Assembly: GCA_019112865.1 (NCBI GenBank)
Contig: DXIN01000038.1
Location: 1-64,000, forward strand
DNA length: 64,000 nt
Direction: 5' to 3'
Origin: Candidatus Helicobacter avicola
Lineage (GTDB): Bacteria; Campylobacterota; Campylobacteria; Campylobacterales; Helicobacteraceae
Part shown: piece by piece, positions 56,319 to 64,000 of the stretch
How the letters are laid out: each line of letters starts with the position of its first letter
How positions within the stretch are numbered: position 1 is the stretch's first letter
Notes under the pieces: generated by a model
Database searches by the model: none
What the model was told of the DNA's origin: nothing
What the model saw: only the letters and a program-made list of their open reading frames with translations
Program-made: the position numbers and the translations under genes

Positions 56319-57542
56319 TTAGACAAAATTCCTAAAAAGTGCGCCCAAATCGACATTAGCAATTTCTTTGTGCGCACATTTATCCAAGATACCTTGCGCA
56401 CCTTCGATGAGGTCTTGGCTAGAGACACCATGGGCTATGGAGATTTTAGCTTCTAAAAACGCGCTAAGATGATCACATACTTTCAAAAACTCGCCATATA
56501 TAGGGTCGAATTTGTCTTCATTGAATCTCGCGAAAAACTCCGCACCATTTTCAATATCGTGTCTGAAATACTCGATTTTGTAGCGGTTGTGAAATTCATC
56601 TTGGGTGAAATACATAATATCATCGCGGATATTAGAGGGGACTTTGCACAGAATCTTATCATTGACAGCTTGACGCTCGATATTTTTGATAAACTCGTCT
56701 AAGCCTTTGACCGTGTGCTTGATAGGCGAAATAATATCGCGCGTGAGAATCTCGGGCAAATCGTGGAATAATCCGCATAAAAAGTGATTGATACGCATTT
56801 GTTTGCAGCAGCCTAAATCAAGACTTAGGAGATACGCGCTAAGTGCGACTATGAGAGTGTGTCCTAGCACGGAAGTCGCGGGGATTCTGGGCGTCTGGCT
56901 CCAACGTTTTTGGAATCTAAGCTGCCCAAACATCGTGATAAGCTCACGCACATCTTCATAAAGCATAATCTGCTGCATGCCCGCAAGATGATAATGTTCC
57001 TCGACTTGTTTATCAATAGTATTTTTGATATTTTGGACATCATACATTTTGGCATTGAAGTGATAGATGATATCAAACTCCCATTTGGACGCATAATAAT
57101 GCGAAGCTTTAAGAATCTCACGCTCAAGGTTTGAGGTGTGCGCAGTGAGATAGCTCTCCATATCGTCTTGGAAAAACTCATACATTCCCAAATCCGGCTC
57201 AAGATTTTGCATCACAAAGCGCACAAGTTCTTGATTGTGGGTTTTGACAAGCTGATGAAACACAGGGGGCTTGATGTCGGTGAGCACGATGCGCTCAAAA
57301 AACTCATAGCAAAACTGCAGTATCAACCGCTCCCAGTCAATCTCAACCTTGCGGATATGCTCCTCATAGCGCGCCAAAAGATAAGCGATGACAAATTTAT
57401 GCGCTTGTTTGTCAAGCTCTACAAACTCCACGGGCGTGGCTTGATCGTTCCAACGGCGGATAGAAGCGGCGATAAAGATTTTGCGCAAAAGGCTGTTGTT
57501 TAGACGAGGAATCCGTGGCATACTATCTCTTAACTTTCCCAT
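56319..57542 (-). CDS. HD-domain hydrolase-like protein
   Basis: 407 residues. A basic N-terminus and two helical halves. The second half has the HD metal motif HFLCGLFHDLPEILTRDI, with an upstream His (SVLGHTLIV) and later Asp/His (EYFRHDIENG), similar to YfbR/5'-nucleotidase-like HD proteins. The N-terminal 200 residues (KQAHKFVIAYLLARYEEH) also look like a weak HD-fold repeat. Substrate unknown. It abuts the small lipoprotein gene. Confidence 0.8.
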   Translation of the reverse strand: MGKLRDSMPRIPRLNNSLLRKIFIAASIRRWNDQATPVEFVELDKQAHKFVIAYLLARYEEHIRKVEIDWERLILQFCYEFFERIVLTDIKPPVFHQLVKTHNQELVRFVMQNLEPDLGMYEFFQDDMESYLTAHTSNLEREILKASHYYASKWEFDIIYHFNAKMYDVQNIKNTIDKQVEEHYHLAGMQQIMLYEDVRELITMFGQLRFQKRWSQTPRIPATSVLGHTLIVALSAYLLSLDLGCCKQMRINHFLCGLFHDLPEILTRDIISPIKHTVKGLDEFIKNIERQAVNDKILCKVPSNIRDDIMYFTQDEFHNRYKIEYFRHDIENGAEFFARFNEDKFDPIYGEFLKVCDHLSAFLEAKISIAHGVSSQDLIEGAQGILDKCAHKEIANVDLGALFRNFV

Positions 57543-57719
57543 TTATTTTTTGTAGTAATCACCACTCGCGCCCACGCACTGCTGTGTGCATTGTCCTTTT
57601 TGACAAATAGTTTGGCATTCTATGGCTTGGTAGGAGCCTATGGGCTTTTTGCTTGAGCAGCCGCTAAATAACACAAGACTTAGGCTTACAATCCCTATAA
57701 AATTTACGAGGTATCGCAT
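57543..57719 (-). CDS. Small lipoprotein
   Basis: 58 residues from ATG 57719, which has AAGGAG 5 bp upstream; the in-frame GTG at 57725 would overlap that site. Signal with lipobox (LVLFSGCSSKK). The mature part has four cysteines in a short CQTICQKGQCTQQC segment, perhaps two disulfides. Unknown function. The stop directly abuts the HD gene start. Confidence 0.7.
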   Translation of the reverse strand: MRYLVNFIGIVSLSLVLFSGCSSKKPIGSYQAIECQTICQKGQCTQQCVGASGDYYKK

Positions 57720-57870
57720 ACTCACTCCTTAAAAGAAGAAATTTTTTCCTAAGAAGCATTTTGTATTCCTCAAGGGTTGGAGAGAGATTCTAAACCTTGG
57801 CGATACCTTTCTAGCGTTTCATTGCAAGTTTGCTGCTTGGCTGGGAGTGAATCCAGCCCTGCAAAACCTA

Positions 57871-58584
57871 TCAAAATCCTATCCCAAGCTCTAGCATACC
57901 GATGTATTGTTGCGTATGTGGATAGATACCGCTTTGAGCGAGATTGTAATACTTGGCTTTGAGTTTCATATAGTAATGCACGCTCTCACTCAAATTATAC
58001 GCAAAGCCTAGCGAAGCACGCACTCCATAATTGTATCCATCAAGGTTTGTCTGCGCTCCATCGGCTCTCGCACGATAGAATCCACTAAAGATATAATCAT
58101 AGCCCACACTATATTCATAGCGAAGTTTTTGACTACTCTTGATGATACCCTCTAGCTCCACACCGACTTGGTGGAGTTGTCTCATCATCTGCGTAGCTTG
58201 CTTTCTATCAGTGTAGTATCTCTCAAAGTTATAGAGCACATTGAGGTATAGTGGATATGTGTGAGAGAAAGAAAGATTCATACCAGACTTGATAAGGAAA
58301 TCAGCAAAAAAGAATGGCTCATTGCCTTGAGATCCTCCCACTCTCCCATCAAGAGCGAATTGAAATGTTTCTACATTTTTAACATTATCAACCAAATCGC
58401 GAAATTGTATGGTAAAAAAACCACCGGTATGTTTCGTATCTATGGGTCTATACTCTCCATACACCCCGCCCACACCGATACGCCACCATGTTTTTTCGCT
58501 GGGAGATTCACCCGAGGCGGCATACACGCTACCAAGAAGTGCGCATATGCCTAGGCAATGCCTTATCACTTTTGTGATTACCAT
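57871..58584 (-). CDS. Outer-membrane beta-barrel protein
   Basis: 237 residues. Signal peptide (HCLGICALLGSVYAASG). Alternating hydrophobic strands rich in Tyr/Phe (YLNVLYNFERYYTD, YYMKLKAKYYNLAQ) and a terminal strand ending in Phe (MLELGIGF), the C-terminal signature for outer-membrane assembly. It resembles Helicobacter Hof/Hom-type OMPs in style. The terminator of the upstream rplS operon lies between them. Confidence 0.75.
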   Translation of the reverse strand: MVITKVIRHCLGICALLGSVYAASGESPSEKTWWRIGVGGVYGEYRPIDTKHTGGFFTIQFRDLVDNVKNVETFQFALDGRVGGSQGNEPFFFADFLIKSGMNLSFSHTYPLYLNVLYNFERYYTDRKQATQMMRQLHQVGVELEGIIKSSQKLRYEYSVGYDYIFSGFYRARADGAQTNLDGYNYGVRASLGFAYNLSESVHYYMKLKAKYYNLAQSGIYPHTQQYIGMLELGIGF

Positions 58585-58599
58585 TTAAACCTCTTTGAA

Positions 58600-58632
58600 T
58601 AAAAAATTTTGTCCCATTGCTTAATGGGGACA
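58600..58632 (-). terminator. Rho-independent terminator of the ffh–rplS operon
   Basis: On the minus strand, TCCCCATT-AAGC-AATGGGA forms a stem followed by CAAAATTTTTTATT. It is positioned after rplS and before the outer-membrane gene. The region 58633–58801 between has no gene. Confidence 0.75.
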
Positions 58633-58801
58633 GATTCGATTATACGAAATCAAATATTGTATTGTCAAGTAGATTATTGTTAAAATTGTATTTTTTGCAA
58701 TTTTGTAACACTGATATTTGAAGTTTTGCAAGGCTAGGGATTCTAGCTCCTTGAGATATTTGGAATCTATGTATGGAGTGCAACACACAAAAGTAAGCAG
58801 C

Positions 58802-59173
58802 TTACTTTGTGCGCTCTTGCTTGCGAAGTTCTTTGATGCGCGCAGCCTTGCCACTGCGGGTGCGGAGGTAGTAGAGCTTTGCTCTTCTTACGCGTCCGAT
58901 ACGCAACACTTGGATAGAATCCAAGCTCTCACTATAAAGCGGAAATGTCTTCTCCACGCCCACATTGTTTGCACCGATTTTGCGCACGGTAAATGTCCTA
59001 TCCACACCATTACCGCGTATAGCGATACATACACCCTCAAAATTTTGGATTCTGCTTTTATCACCCTCTTGAATCTTGATACCAAGCCTTATGGTATCGC
59101 CTGCTTTGAATTGTGGCACCTTTTTATCGCCAATTTGTGCTTTTTGGAAGCTTTCAATATATCTATTTTTCAT
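58802..59173 (-). CDS. rplS: Ribosomal protein L19
   Basis: Start MKNRYIESF at 59173, the usual L19 N-terminus with an AAGGAT site; an upstream TTG in frame is unlikely. About 123 residues. Contains [15 protein letters not shown] and [13 protein letters not shown]. End of the operon ffh–rpsP–khpA–rimM–trmD–rplS. Confidence 0.95.
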   Translation of the reverse strand: MKNRYIESFQKAQIGDKKVPQFKAGDTIRLGIKIQEGDKSRIQNFEGVCIAIRGNGVDRTFTVRKIGANNVGVEKTFPLYSESLDSIQVLRIGRVRRAKLYYLRTRSGKAARIKELRKQERTK

Positions 59174-59198
59174 CGTCCAATCCTTCAAAATACAAAAA

Positions 59199-59909
59199 TC
59201 ATTTCTTTGTTGTCGCGAGATGTGCGCGAAACAAATCCGGTCGAAAGTATCGTGTCTTGCAACCTGCCAAAGAATGTTTTAAACCTGCGATTTTATTATG
59301 ATTTCCCTTTGAATACTCTGAAGGGACTGCAAATTTTTGTAAATTTTTGATGTTTTTTTCAAAATCCGTGGTGTTTTTGGCGAAATTTGGGGCTTCAAGC
59401 AAATGAGATTCAAAGCTCTCGCCTTTGAGCGAATCCTCATTGCCAAGCACACCTGGGATTTGTCGTGCGATACTATCAGCAAGGCACAAAGCTCCAAGCT
59501 CCCCGCCTGTGAGGATAAAATCTCCTAGACTAAAAATTTCATCACCAAACGATTCTATCACTCTTTCGTCAAATCCCTCATAGCGTCCGCACACAAAGCT
59601 AATATGGGGTTTTCGTGCTAGGCGTATGGCGTCATTTTGTCTAAAAGTCTTGCCACATGGACTAAGAAAGATGATGTGTGAATCCCTAGCTTGCCATAGC
59701 GCATAAGCAAGAGATTCAAACATTAGCACCTGTCCAGCTCCACCGCTTATGGGTGGGTTATCGACTTTGTGGTAGGCATTGGTAGCAAATTCTCGGAAAT
59801 TTACGCACTCAATCTCTAAGATACCACTCTCTCGTGCGCGCTTGAGGATAGAATCCTCAAAATAGGGCAAAACAAGCTGTGGAAAAAGTGTAAAAAAACT
59901 AAATTTCAT
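59199..59909 (-). CDS. trmD: tRNA (guanine-N1-)-methyltransferase
   Basis: 236 residues. Methylates G37 of tRNAs; SPOUT trefoil knot. [13 protein letters not shown] near the start, [30 protein letters not shown] and [11 protein letters not shown] are family signatures. Overlaps rimM by one base (ATGA-type junction). Confidence 0.96.
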   Translation of the reverse strand: MKFSFFTLFPQLVLPYFEDSILKRARESGILEIECVNFREFATNAYHKVDNPPISGGAGQVLMFESLAYALWQARDSHIIFLSPCGKTFRQNDAIRLARKPHISFVCGRYEGFDERVIESFGDEIFSLGDFILTGGELGALCLADSIARQIPGVLGNEDSLKGESFESHLLEAPNFAKNTTDFEKNIKNLQKFAVPSEYSKGNHNKIAGLKHSLAGCKTRYFRPDLFRAHLATTKK

Positions 59910-60493
59910 CAGCTGTTTTCCAAAATACCACGTGCATTTTTGGTGTAGATGTGTTTTTGATGTATATCTGTTTTGATGATGAATTGTTCAATGTATGGGA
60001 GGAGGAAGGTTTTGGGGAGTTTGTGTGTTTTTTGTAGGCTTGAGCTGGTTGTTATGAGCATATAATCTATATTGCCTATACGTTCGATTTCTCGCACGTT
60101 GCCTAGGATTTCTTGAGATTCTATAACCTCACACCCAATAATATCAAACCAAAAAAACTCATCTTCCTCCAAGACACAATCTTGGCGACTTTGGGCTATC
60201 GTGGTGTAGAGCGTATGGTTGGTAAGTGCCTGTGCCATCTCGCTTGTGTTGATGTTGCTAAAGCGGATTTTTGCATAATCTTTAGACGGGAGATGCTCAC
60301 AAGATTCGACACTCACCGAGGGGTAAGCTCTATGAGAAGTGTGATATATCTTGCCTTTGGTAATGCTATGGGGGAAATCTGTCTGCACAAAGAGGCGCAA
60401 ACTCCCATCAAAACCTATGGTTCGTCCAAGTTTGCCAATTTGTATGAGATTATTGTTTGGCTGCTTGGATAAAGATTCTGTAGTTTTGTCCAT
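59909..60493 (-). CDS. rimM: Ribosome maturation factor RimM
   Basis: 194 residues. IQIGKLGRTIGFDGSLRL is the RimM N-terminal signature; the PRC-barrel follows (FFWFDIIGCEVIE). Assists 30S head assembly with RpsS. Its start lies inside the end of the KH gene, a 44-bp overlap; a shorter start is not evident. Confidence 0.92.
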   Translation of the reverse strand: MDKTTESLSKQPNNNLIQIGKLGRTIGFDGSLRLFVQTDFPHSITKGKIYHTSHRAYPSVSVESCEHLPSKDYAKIRFSNINTSEMAQALTNHTLYTTIAQSRQDCVLEEDEFFWFDIIGCEVIESQEILGNVREIERIGNIDYMLITTSSSLQKTHKLPKTFLLPYIEQFIIKTDIHQKHIYTKNARGILENS

Positions 60494-60707
60494 TTTTGGC
60501 TTTTGCTCCCGAAATAAGTGTTTTGAGAGAGCCTATCATCTTGCCTTCTTTGCCAATCAAACGTCCTACATCATCAGGGTGTGCCAAGACACATATTTCG
60601 TATGTCTTGCTTCCATCTTCCTCTGTGATAGTATGTGCCGAGATTTCGATACATTCAGGTTTTGTGGCGATTTTTTTAGTGTATGTTTCTACAAATTTTT
60701 TTATCAT
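60450..60707 (-). CDS. khpA: KH-domain RNA-binding protein
   Basis: 85 residues. Single KH domain with the GxxG loop IGKEGKMIGSL. Members (KhpA) bind RNA, often with KhpB/EloR, in cell-elongation control. Conserved between rpsP and rimM. Confidence 0.92.
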   Translation of the reverse strand: MIKKFVETYTKKIATKPECIEISAHTITEEDGSKTYEICVLAHPDDVGRLIGKEGKMIGSLKTLISGAKAKNGQNYRIFIQAAKQ

Positions 60708-60749
60708 TGTGATTTCTTAAAGACACCAAGTGCATTTCTTAGATTCAAA

Positions 60750-60980
60750 CTACTTGCTTGTGAGTTTATTCACGCGATCGCTCATCTTTGCCCCCACGCT
60801 TTTCCAATACTCTAGTCTTTGTGCGTCAAATTTCACAACAGCCGGTTGTGCTAAGGGGTTGTAGTAACCAATAGATTCTATCCAGCCACCATCGCGTTTT
60901 TTGCGAGAATCTGTTACGACTATCCGATAGAAAGGCTTTTTTTTGCGTCCCATTTTAGTTAAGCGAATTACTGTTGCCAT
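60750..60980 (-). CDS. rpsP: Ribosomal protein S16
   Basis: 76 residues, starting [22 protein letters not shown], with the conserved GYYNPL segment. Good ribosome site (AAGGAG). Confidence 0.97.
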   Translation of the reverse strand: MATVIRLTKMGRKKKPFYRIVVTDSRKKRDGGWIESIGYYNPLAQPAVVKFDAQRLEYWKSVGAKMSDRVNKLTSK

Positions 60981-61062
60981 GTATTCTCCTTGTTAAGAAT
61001 CTTAAGTTGTGTATTTACAAAAAGGCGGATTATACGCTATGTTTGCTTAAATTGTTTTGATA

Positions 61063-62400
61063 TTATCTAGGAAATCGCGCATTGCCCAGCATACCCATAA
61101 GTTCCTGCATACCACCCTTTTGACTCATTTTTTTTGCCATTTTTGCGGCATTATCAAATTGTTTGATGATGCGATTGATGCTTGCGACATCAAGTCCGCT
61201 ACCTTGAGCGATTCTCTTGCGTCTTGAGCCATTGAGGATATCGGGATTTTCGCGTTCTTTTGGTGTCATAGAATTGACCATTGCACGGATATTTTTGATT
61301 TCTTGGGAGTTGTCCAAATCCACATTTTTAAGCGCACCAGCCATATTGCCAAGCCCGGGAATCATTGAGACGATTGAACTCATTGAGCCAAGTTTTTTGA
61401 TATTTTCTATTTGATTGAGAAAGTCCTCGAAGCTAAATTGTCCTTTTTTAAGCTTTTTGGTAATGTCTTTGGCTTCTTTTTGGGTGATGATGGTGGCGGT
61501 TTTTTCAGCTAGAGATTCTATATCGCCTGCTCCCATTAGTCGCGAGATAATGCGATCTGGCAAAAAAATGTCCAAATCTGCCACTTTTTCTCCACTCCCG
61601 ATAAAACGCAGTGGCACACCGATCTGATAGGCTATGCTTAGGGCTATCCCACCTTTAGAATCGCTATCAAATTTTGTGAGAATTACCCCATCAATACCGA
61701 TTTTTTCATCAAAGTATGCCGCGCTTTTTACACCATCTTGCCCCACGAGTGAATCTGCTACATAAAAACACTCTGTGGGATTTATGGCTTTTTTTATTTG
61801 GGCAAGCTCGTCCATAAGCTCCTCATCAATCGCAAGTCGTCCCGCCGTATCGACAAGTAACACATCGTAGTGTCCGTTTATGGCTTTTTGCTTGGCTGCT
61901 TGTGCGACTTGTAGGGGAGTTTGTGAATCTTGGGTAGGGGCAAACACATCAATCTCTATACTCGCTCCTAGTTGCTTTAGCTGCTCCACTGCAGCTAACC
62001 TTTGCAAATCGCACGCTGCTAGAAGCACTTTTTTGCCCCTAGCTTTGAGGTAATTTCCCAGTTTCGCCGTGCTTGTTGTTTTACCACTTCCTTGCAGACC
62101 CATCATTAGCACGATTGTGGGCGGTGTGGGTGCGAAGGTAAAACCATAATGCTTAGAGGTTTTAAGCACTTCTTGGAGGCTTTCTTGTAGGGCATTGATA
62201 AAATTTTGCTTGCCAATACCTTTGGTTTTGGTATTTTGCTCGACTTGGGTAAGAATCTCTTTAGTAACTTTGTGATGCACATCGTTGCGGAGCAGGATTT
62301 TTTTGAGTTCATCAAGTGCGCCTTTTAGTGCTTTCTCATCATCGCTAAAGCGGATTTTGTTTGCTATATTTTTAAACGATTGGGTAAGTGTGTCAAACAC
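61063..62400 (-). CDS. ffh: Signal recognition particle protein Ffh
   Basis: 445 residues. NG GTPase domain: GLQGSGKTTSTAKLG (G1), DTAGRLAIDEELM, TKFDSDSKGG; M domain with RRKRIAQGSGLDVASINRI. Targets nascent membrane proteins with 4.5S RNA. First gene of the operon that runs to rplS. Divergent from the Fur-type regulator with a 199-bp shared upstream region. Confidence 0.96.
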   Translation of the reverse strand: MFDTLTQSFKNIANKIRFSDDEKALKGALDELKKILLRNDVHHKVTKEILTQVEQNTKTKGIGKQNFINALQESLQEVLKTSKHYGFTFAPTPPTIVLMMGLQGSGKTTSTAKLGNYLKARGKKVLLAACDLQRLAAVEQLKQLGASIEIDVFAPTQDSQTPLQVAQAAKQKAINGHYDVLLVDTAGRLAIDEELMDELAQIKKAINPTECFYVADSLVGQDGVKSAAYFDEKIGIDGVILTKFDSDSKGGIALSIAYQIGVPLRFIGSGEKVADLDIFLPDRIISRLMGAGDIESLAEKTATIITQKEAKDITKKLKKGQFSFEDFLNQIENIKKLGSMSSIVSMIPGLGNMAGALKNVDLDNSQEIKNIRAMVNSMTPKERENPDILNGSRRKRIAQGSGLDVASINRIIKQFDNAAKMAKKMSQKGGMQELMGMLGNARFPR

Positions 62401-62511
62401 GCTAACTCCTTGCTGTATGATATTTAAGAAAATTAGGATTGCAAATTGTATAAAAAAAACATTGTGTTTTATCTAAAAATACGATTTTTCTTAAAAGCAC
62501 TAAGTATTAAC

Positions 62512-62520
62512 TTTTTTTTT
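62512..62520. repeat. T9 tract in the ffh/regulator intergenic region
   Basis: Nine T in the space between divergent genes, about 80 bp before the regulator ATG. In H. pylori, poly-T length near promoters alters expression; whether this one does is untested. Confidence 0.4.
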
Positions 62521-62599
62521 GTATAAAGAAATTTTATCTTTTAGACTTTTTCTATGCAAAGAAATAGTTATTTCATAATCAAATGTAAGGATTGAAGCA

Positions 62600-63016
62600 A
62601 TGATGACACAATTTACCCAAGATTTAAAAGCCAAAAACCTCAAGGTAACGCCCCAACGCATCGCTATGCTAAGTGAAATTGAAGCAAATGGACATATGGA
62701 TGTCGATGAGCTGTATGAAAAAATCAAAGAATTTTATCCTTCCATCTCGCTTGCTACGATTTATAAAAACATCGGTGCGCTTTGTGATGCCAATATTTTG
62801 CGCGAGATCAAGGCTCCAAACCACAAGCAAAAATATGAGCTTGCGTGTGATAAACATATCCATGTAGCGTGCGAGAAATGTGGGAAATTTGAGGATCTTA
62901 AAATTGATACGACCAAGCTAGAGAAGATGGGATCACAAAAGAGTGGCTATCGGCTGTATGACACTTCCGCAGTGCTTATTGGCGTGTGCCCAGAATGTGC
63001 TAAAACTCTGAAATAA
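62600..63016 (+). CDS. Fur/PerR-type metalloregulator
   Basis: 138 residues (ATG-ATG start). Winged helix with KVTPQRIAML and SISLATIYKNIG; metal site KYELACDKHIHVACEKC; zinc cysteines CEKC and CPEC. The size and the SISLATIYKN helix fit epsilonproteobacterial PerR; Fur proper is usually longer, with a His-rich segment. So peroxide or iron sensing is likely, with PerR preferred. The divergent region is AT-rich. Confidence 0.8.
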   Translation: MMTQFTQDLKAKNLKVTPQRIAMLSEIEANGHMDVDELYEKIKEFYPSISLATIYKNIGALCDANILREIKAPNHKQKYELACDKHIHVACEKCGKFEDLKIDTTKLEKMGSQKSGYRLYDTSAVLIGVCPECAKTLK

Positions 63017-63082
63017 TGCAATTTTATACATACTTGTGAATTTGTTGTGCAAGACACAATGTCAAAAAACAAGGAGATGGTA

Positions 63083-64000
63083 ATGTTGAGTGTCGAGCAG
63101 ATTTTTGAAAAGCTTTGGCAAGCTTGTCGCTTCAAGCGAGAATCTCTCCATACCATCACTCAAGACATTTTTGCTGCACAGGGCTTCGTACTAGCACGAG
63201 ATGTCATTGCTACACGTCCGCTACCACCCTTTAGCAATTCTGCAATGGACGGCTATGCAGTGTGTTTGAGCGATGCTGGCAAGGAGGTGGAGATTGATGG
63301 ACGCACACTTGCAGGTGAGAGCAATGTAGATTTTACTCTCACACAGGGTTTTTGCCACAAGGTTATGACAGGTTCGCCTATCCCAAGAGGCACGCAAGCT
63401 GTGGTGCCTCTTGAGCAAGTTACACACGGAAGTGAAGGGAGGATTGTGCTTCCATCAGAGATAAGAGATTCGCAAAATATTCGCTTTGTGGGAGAGGAGA
63501 TTGCGCTAGATTCTGTGATTTTGCCTAGAGGGACGAGGCTTGGGGCATTGGACTTGGGGCTTGTTGCATCTCAAGGACTCGCGCACGTAGAAGTGTATCA
63601 AAAGCCTTCTATTGCGATTTTTTCTAGTGGTGATGAAGTCATAGAACCCGGTCAAAACGCACTAGAACACCAGATTTATAACACAAATGCTATCACACTC
63701 ACATCAATTTTGCATCGGTATCATCATAACCCTCATTATTGTGGTATTTTGCCAGATAATGCAGAGCTTTTGTCCAAAAAACTTCGCACAATTGGGGATT
63801 ATGATATTGTTGTTACCACAGGAGGTGCGAGTGTGGGCGATGCAGATTTGCTCAAATCTACACTACACAAGCTTGGAGCGCGATTTATCTTTGATGGAGT
63901 GAATCTCAAGCCGGGCAAACACCTTAGCATAGCACTTTTAGGTGAGAGTATCTTTATTATGTTGCCAGGAAATCCTCTCGCATCATTGTTGCATTTATAC
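63083..64000 (+). CDS. moeA: Molybdopterin molybdenumtransferase MoeA (3' end outside window)
   Basis: ATG at 63083 after AAGGAG; open to the window edge (306 codons). MoeA inserts molybdate into adenylylated molybdopterin. Motifs: RPLPPFSNSAMDGYA, VMTGSPIPRG, FSSGDEVIEPG and the TTGGASVGDADLLKS core, then LPGNPLASL. Joins moaC (55.1 kb) in the cofactor pathway. Confidence 0.94.
   Translation, partial: MLSVEQIFEKLWQACRFKRESLHTITQDIFAAQGFVLARDVIATRPLPPFSNSAMDGYAVCLSDAGKEVEIDGRTLAGESNVDFTLTQGFCHKVMTGSPIPRGTQAVVPLEQVTHGSEGRIVLPSEIRDSQNIRFVGEEIALDSVILPRGTRLGALDLGLVASQGLAHVEVYQKPSIAIFSSGDEVIEPGQNALEHQIYNTNAITLTSILHRYHHNPHYCGILPDNAELLSKKLRTIGDYDIVVTTGGASVGDADLLKSTLHKLGARFIFDGVNLKPGKHLSIALLGESIFIMLPGNPLASLLHLY

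Overview
The window looks like chromosomal DNA from an epsilonproteobacterium of the genus Helicobacter, more like an enterohepatic species than H. pylori. The evidence is gene order that I recall from H. pylori: hypA–coiled-coil gene–lpxB; nfu–HP1493-like–murE; tig–clpP–def–comM; porGDAB; pyrF–nusB–ribH–kdsA–carbonic anhydrase; and ffh–rpsP–KH–rimM–trmD–rplS. Further support comes from an alpha-1,3-fucosyltransferase switched by a C tract and from short homopolymer or dinucleotide switches in several surface-glycan genes. The 7-mer AGATTCT/AGAATCT is strikingly common throughout. No insertion sequence, prophage or CRISPR array was seen. Species cannot be fixed from sequence reading alone.

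Layout. 0–2.1 kb: end of a surface-glycan block (methyltransferase tail and a polytopic membrane protein with a C11 tract). 2.3–8.3 kb (minus strand): a hypothetical protein, a TerB/degenerate J-domain protein, ppsA, lpxB, a coiled-coil protein and hypA. 8.3–10.5 kb: a second polytopic membrane protein, split by an (AT)15 switch and lying between imperfect inverted repeats. 10.5–12.8 kb: ispG–proA. 13.0–21.6 kb: a six-gene respiratory cluster. 21.7–25.9 kb: MFS exporter, a 32-residue membrane peptide, nfu, murE and a MerR regulator. 25.9–29.6 kb: a glycan module (acetyltransferase, cutA, phase-variable methyltransferase, galE) between long inverted repeats. 29.6–36.2 kb: fliI, tig–clpP–degenerate GGDEF–def–comM. 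36.2–37.5 kb: HDOD gene remnant and rnhB. 37.7–40.9 kb: pyruvate:ferredoxin oxidoreductase. 41.0–44.1 kb: pyrF, nusB, ribH, kdsA, carbonic anhydrase. 44.2–49.7 kb: DedA, ArsC-like, NlpC/P60 lipoprotein, zinc ABC transporter and two small proteins. 49.7–51.5 kb: fucosyltransferase (out of frame), two tRNA-Leu genes and atpE. 51.6–58.6 kb: bacteriohemerythrin, two-subunit class I fumarase, MHS transporter, moaC, cmoA, HD protein, small lipoprotein and outer-membrane protein. 58.8–62.4 kb: ribosome/SRP operon. 62.6–64.0 kb: Fur/PerR-type regulator and the start of moeA.

The most interesting system is 13.0–21.6 kb. A secreted octaheme cytochrome c has seven CxxCH motifs plus an eighth, non-canonical CX17CH motif and extra free cysteines. 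This is the hallmark of the MccA/SirA haem c–copper sulfite reductases. It is followed by a single polypeptide joining a rhodanese-like domain without its catalytic cysteine, six CxxCH haems and a membrane cytochrome b. Next come a Met-containing periplasmic protein, an SCO1-type copper chaperone, a thioredoxin-like lipoprotein and a CcsBA cytochrome c synthase. Together they read as a terminal reductase, its quinol dehydrogenase and its own haem and copper maturation machinery. The quinol-side subunit is unlike the MccC/MccD pair that I recall from Wolinella.

The second theme is phase variation. Three glycan-related genes are in the OFF frame here (AT15 at 9.1 kb, G11 at 27.6 kb, C9 at 50.1 kb) and one is ON (C11 at 0.56 kb). 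The two sets of inverted repeats could add DNA inversion as a further layer of variation.
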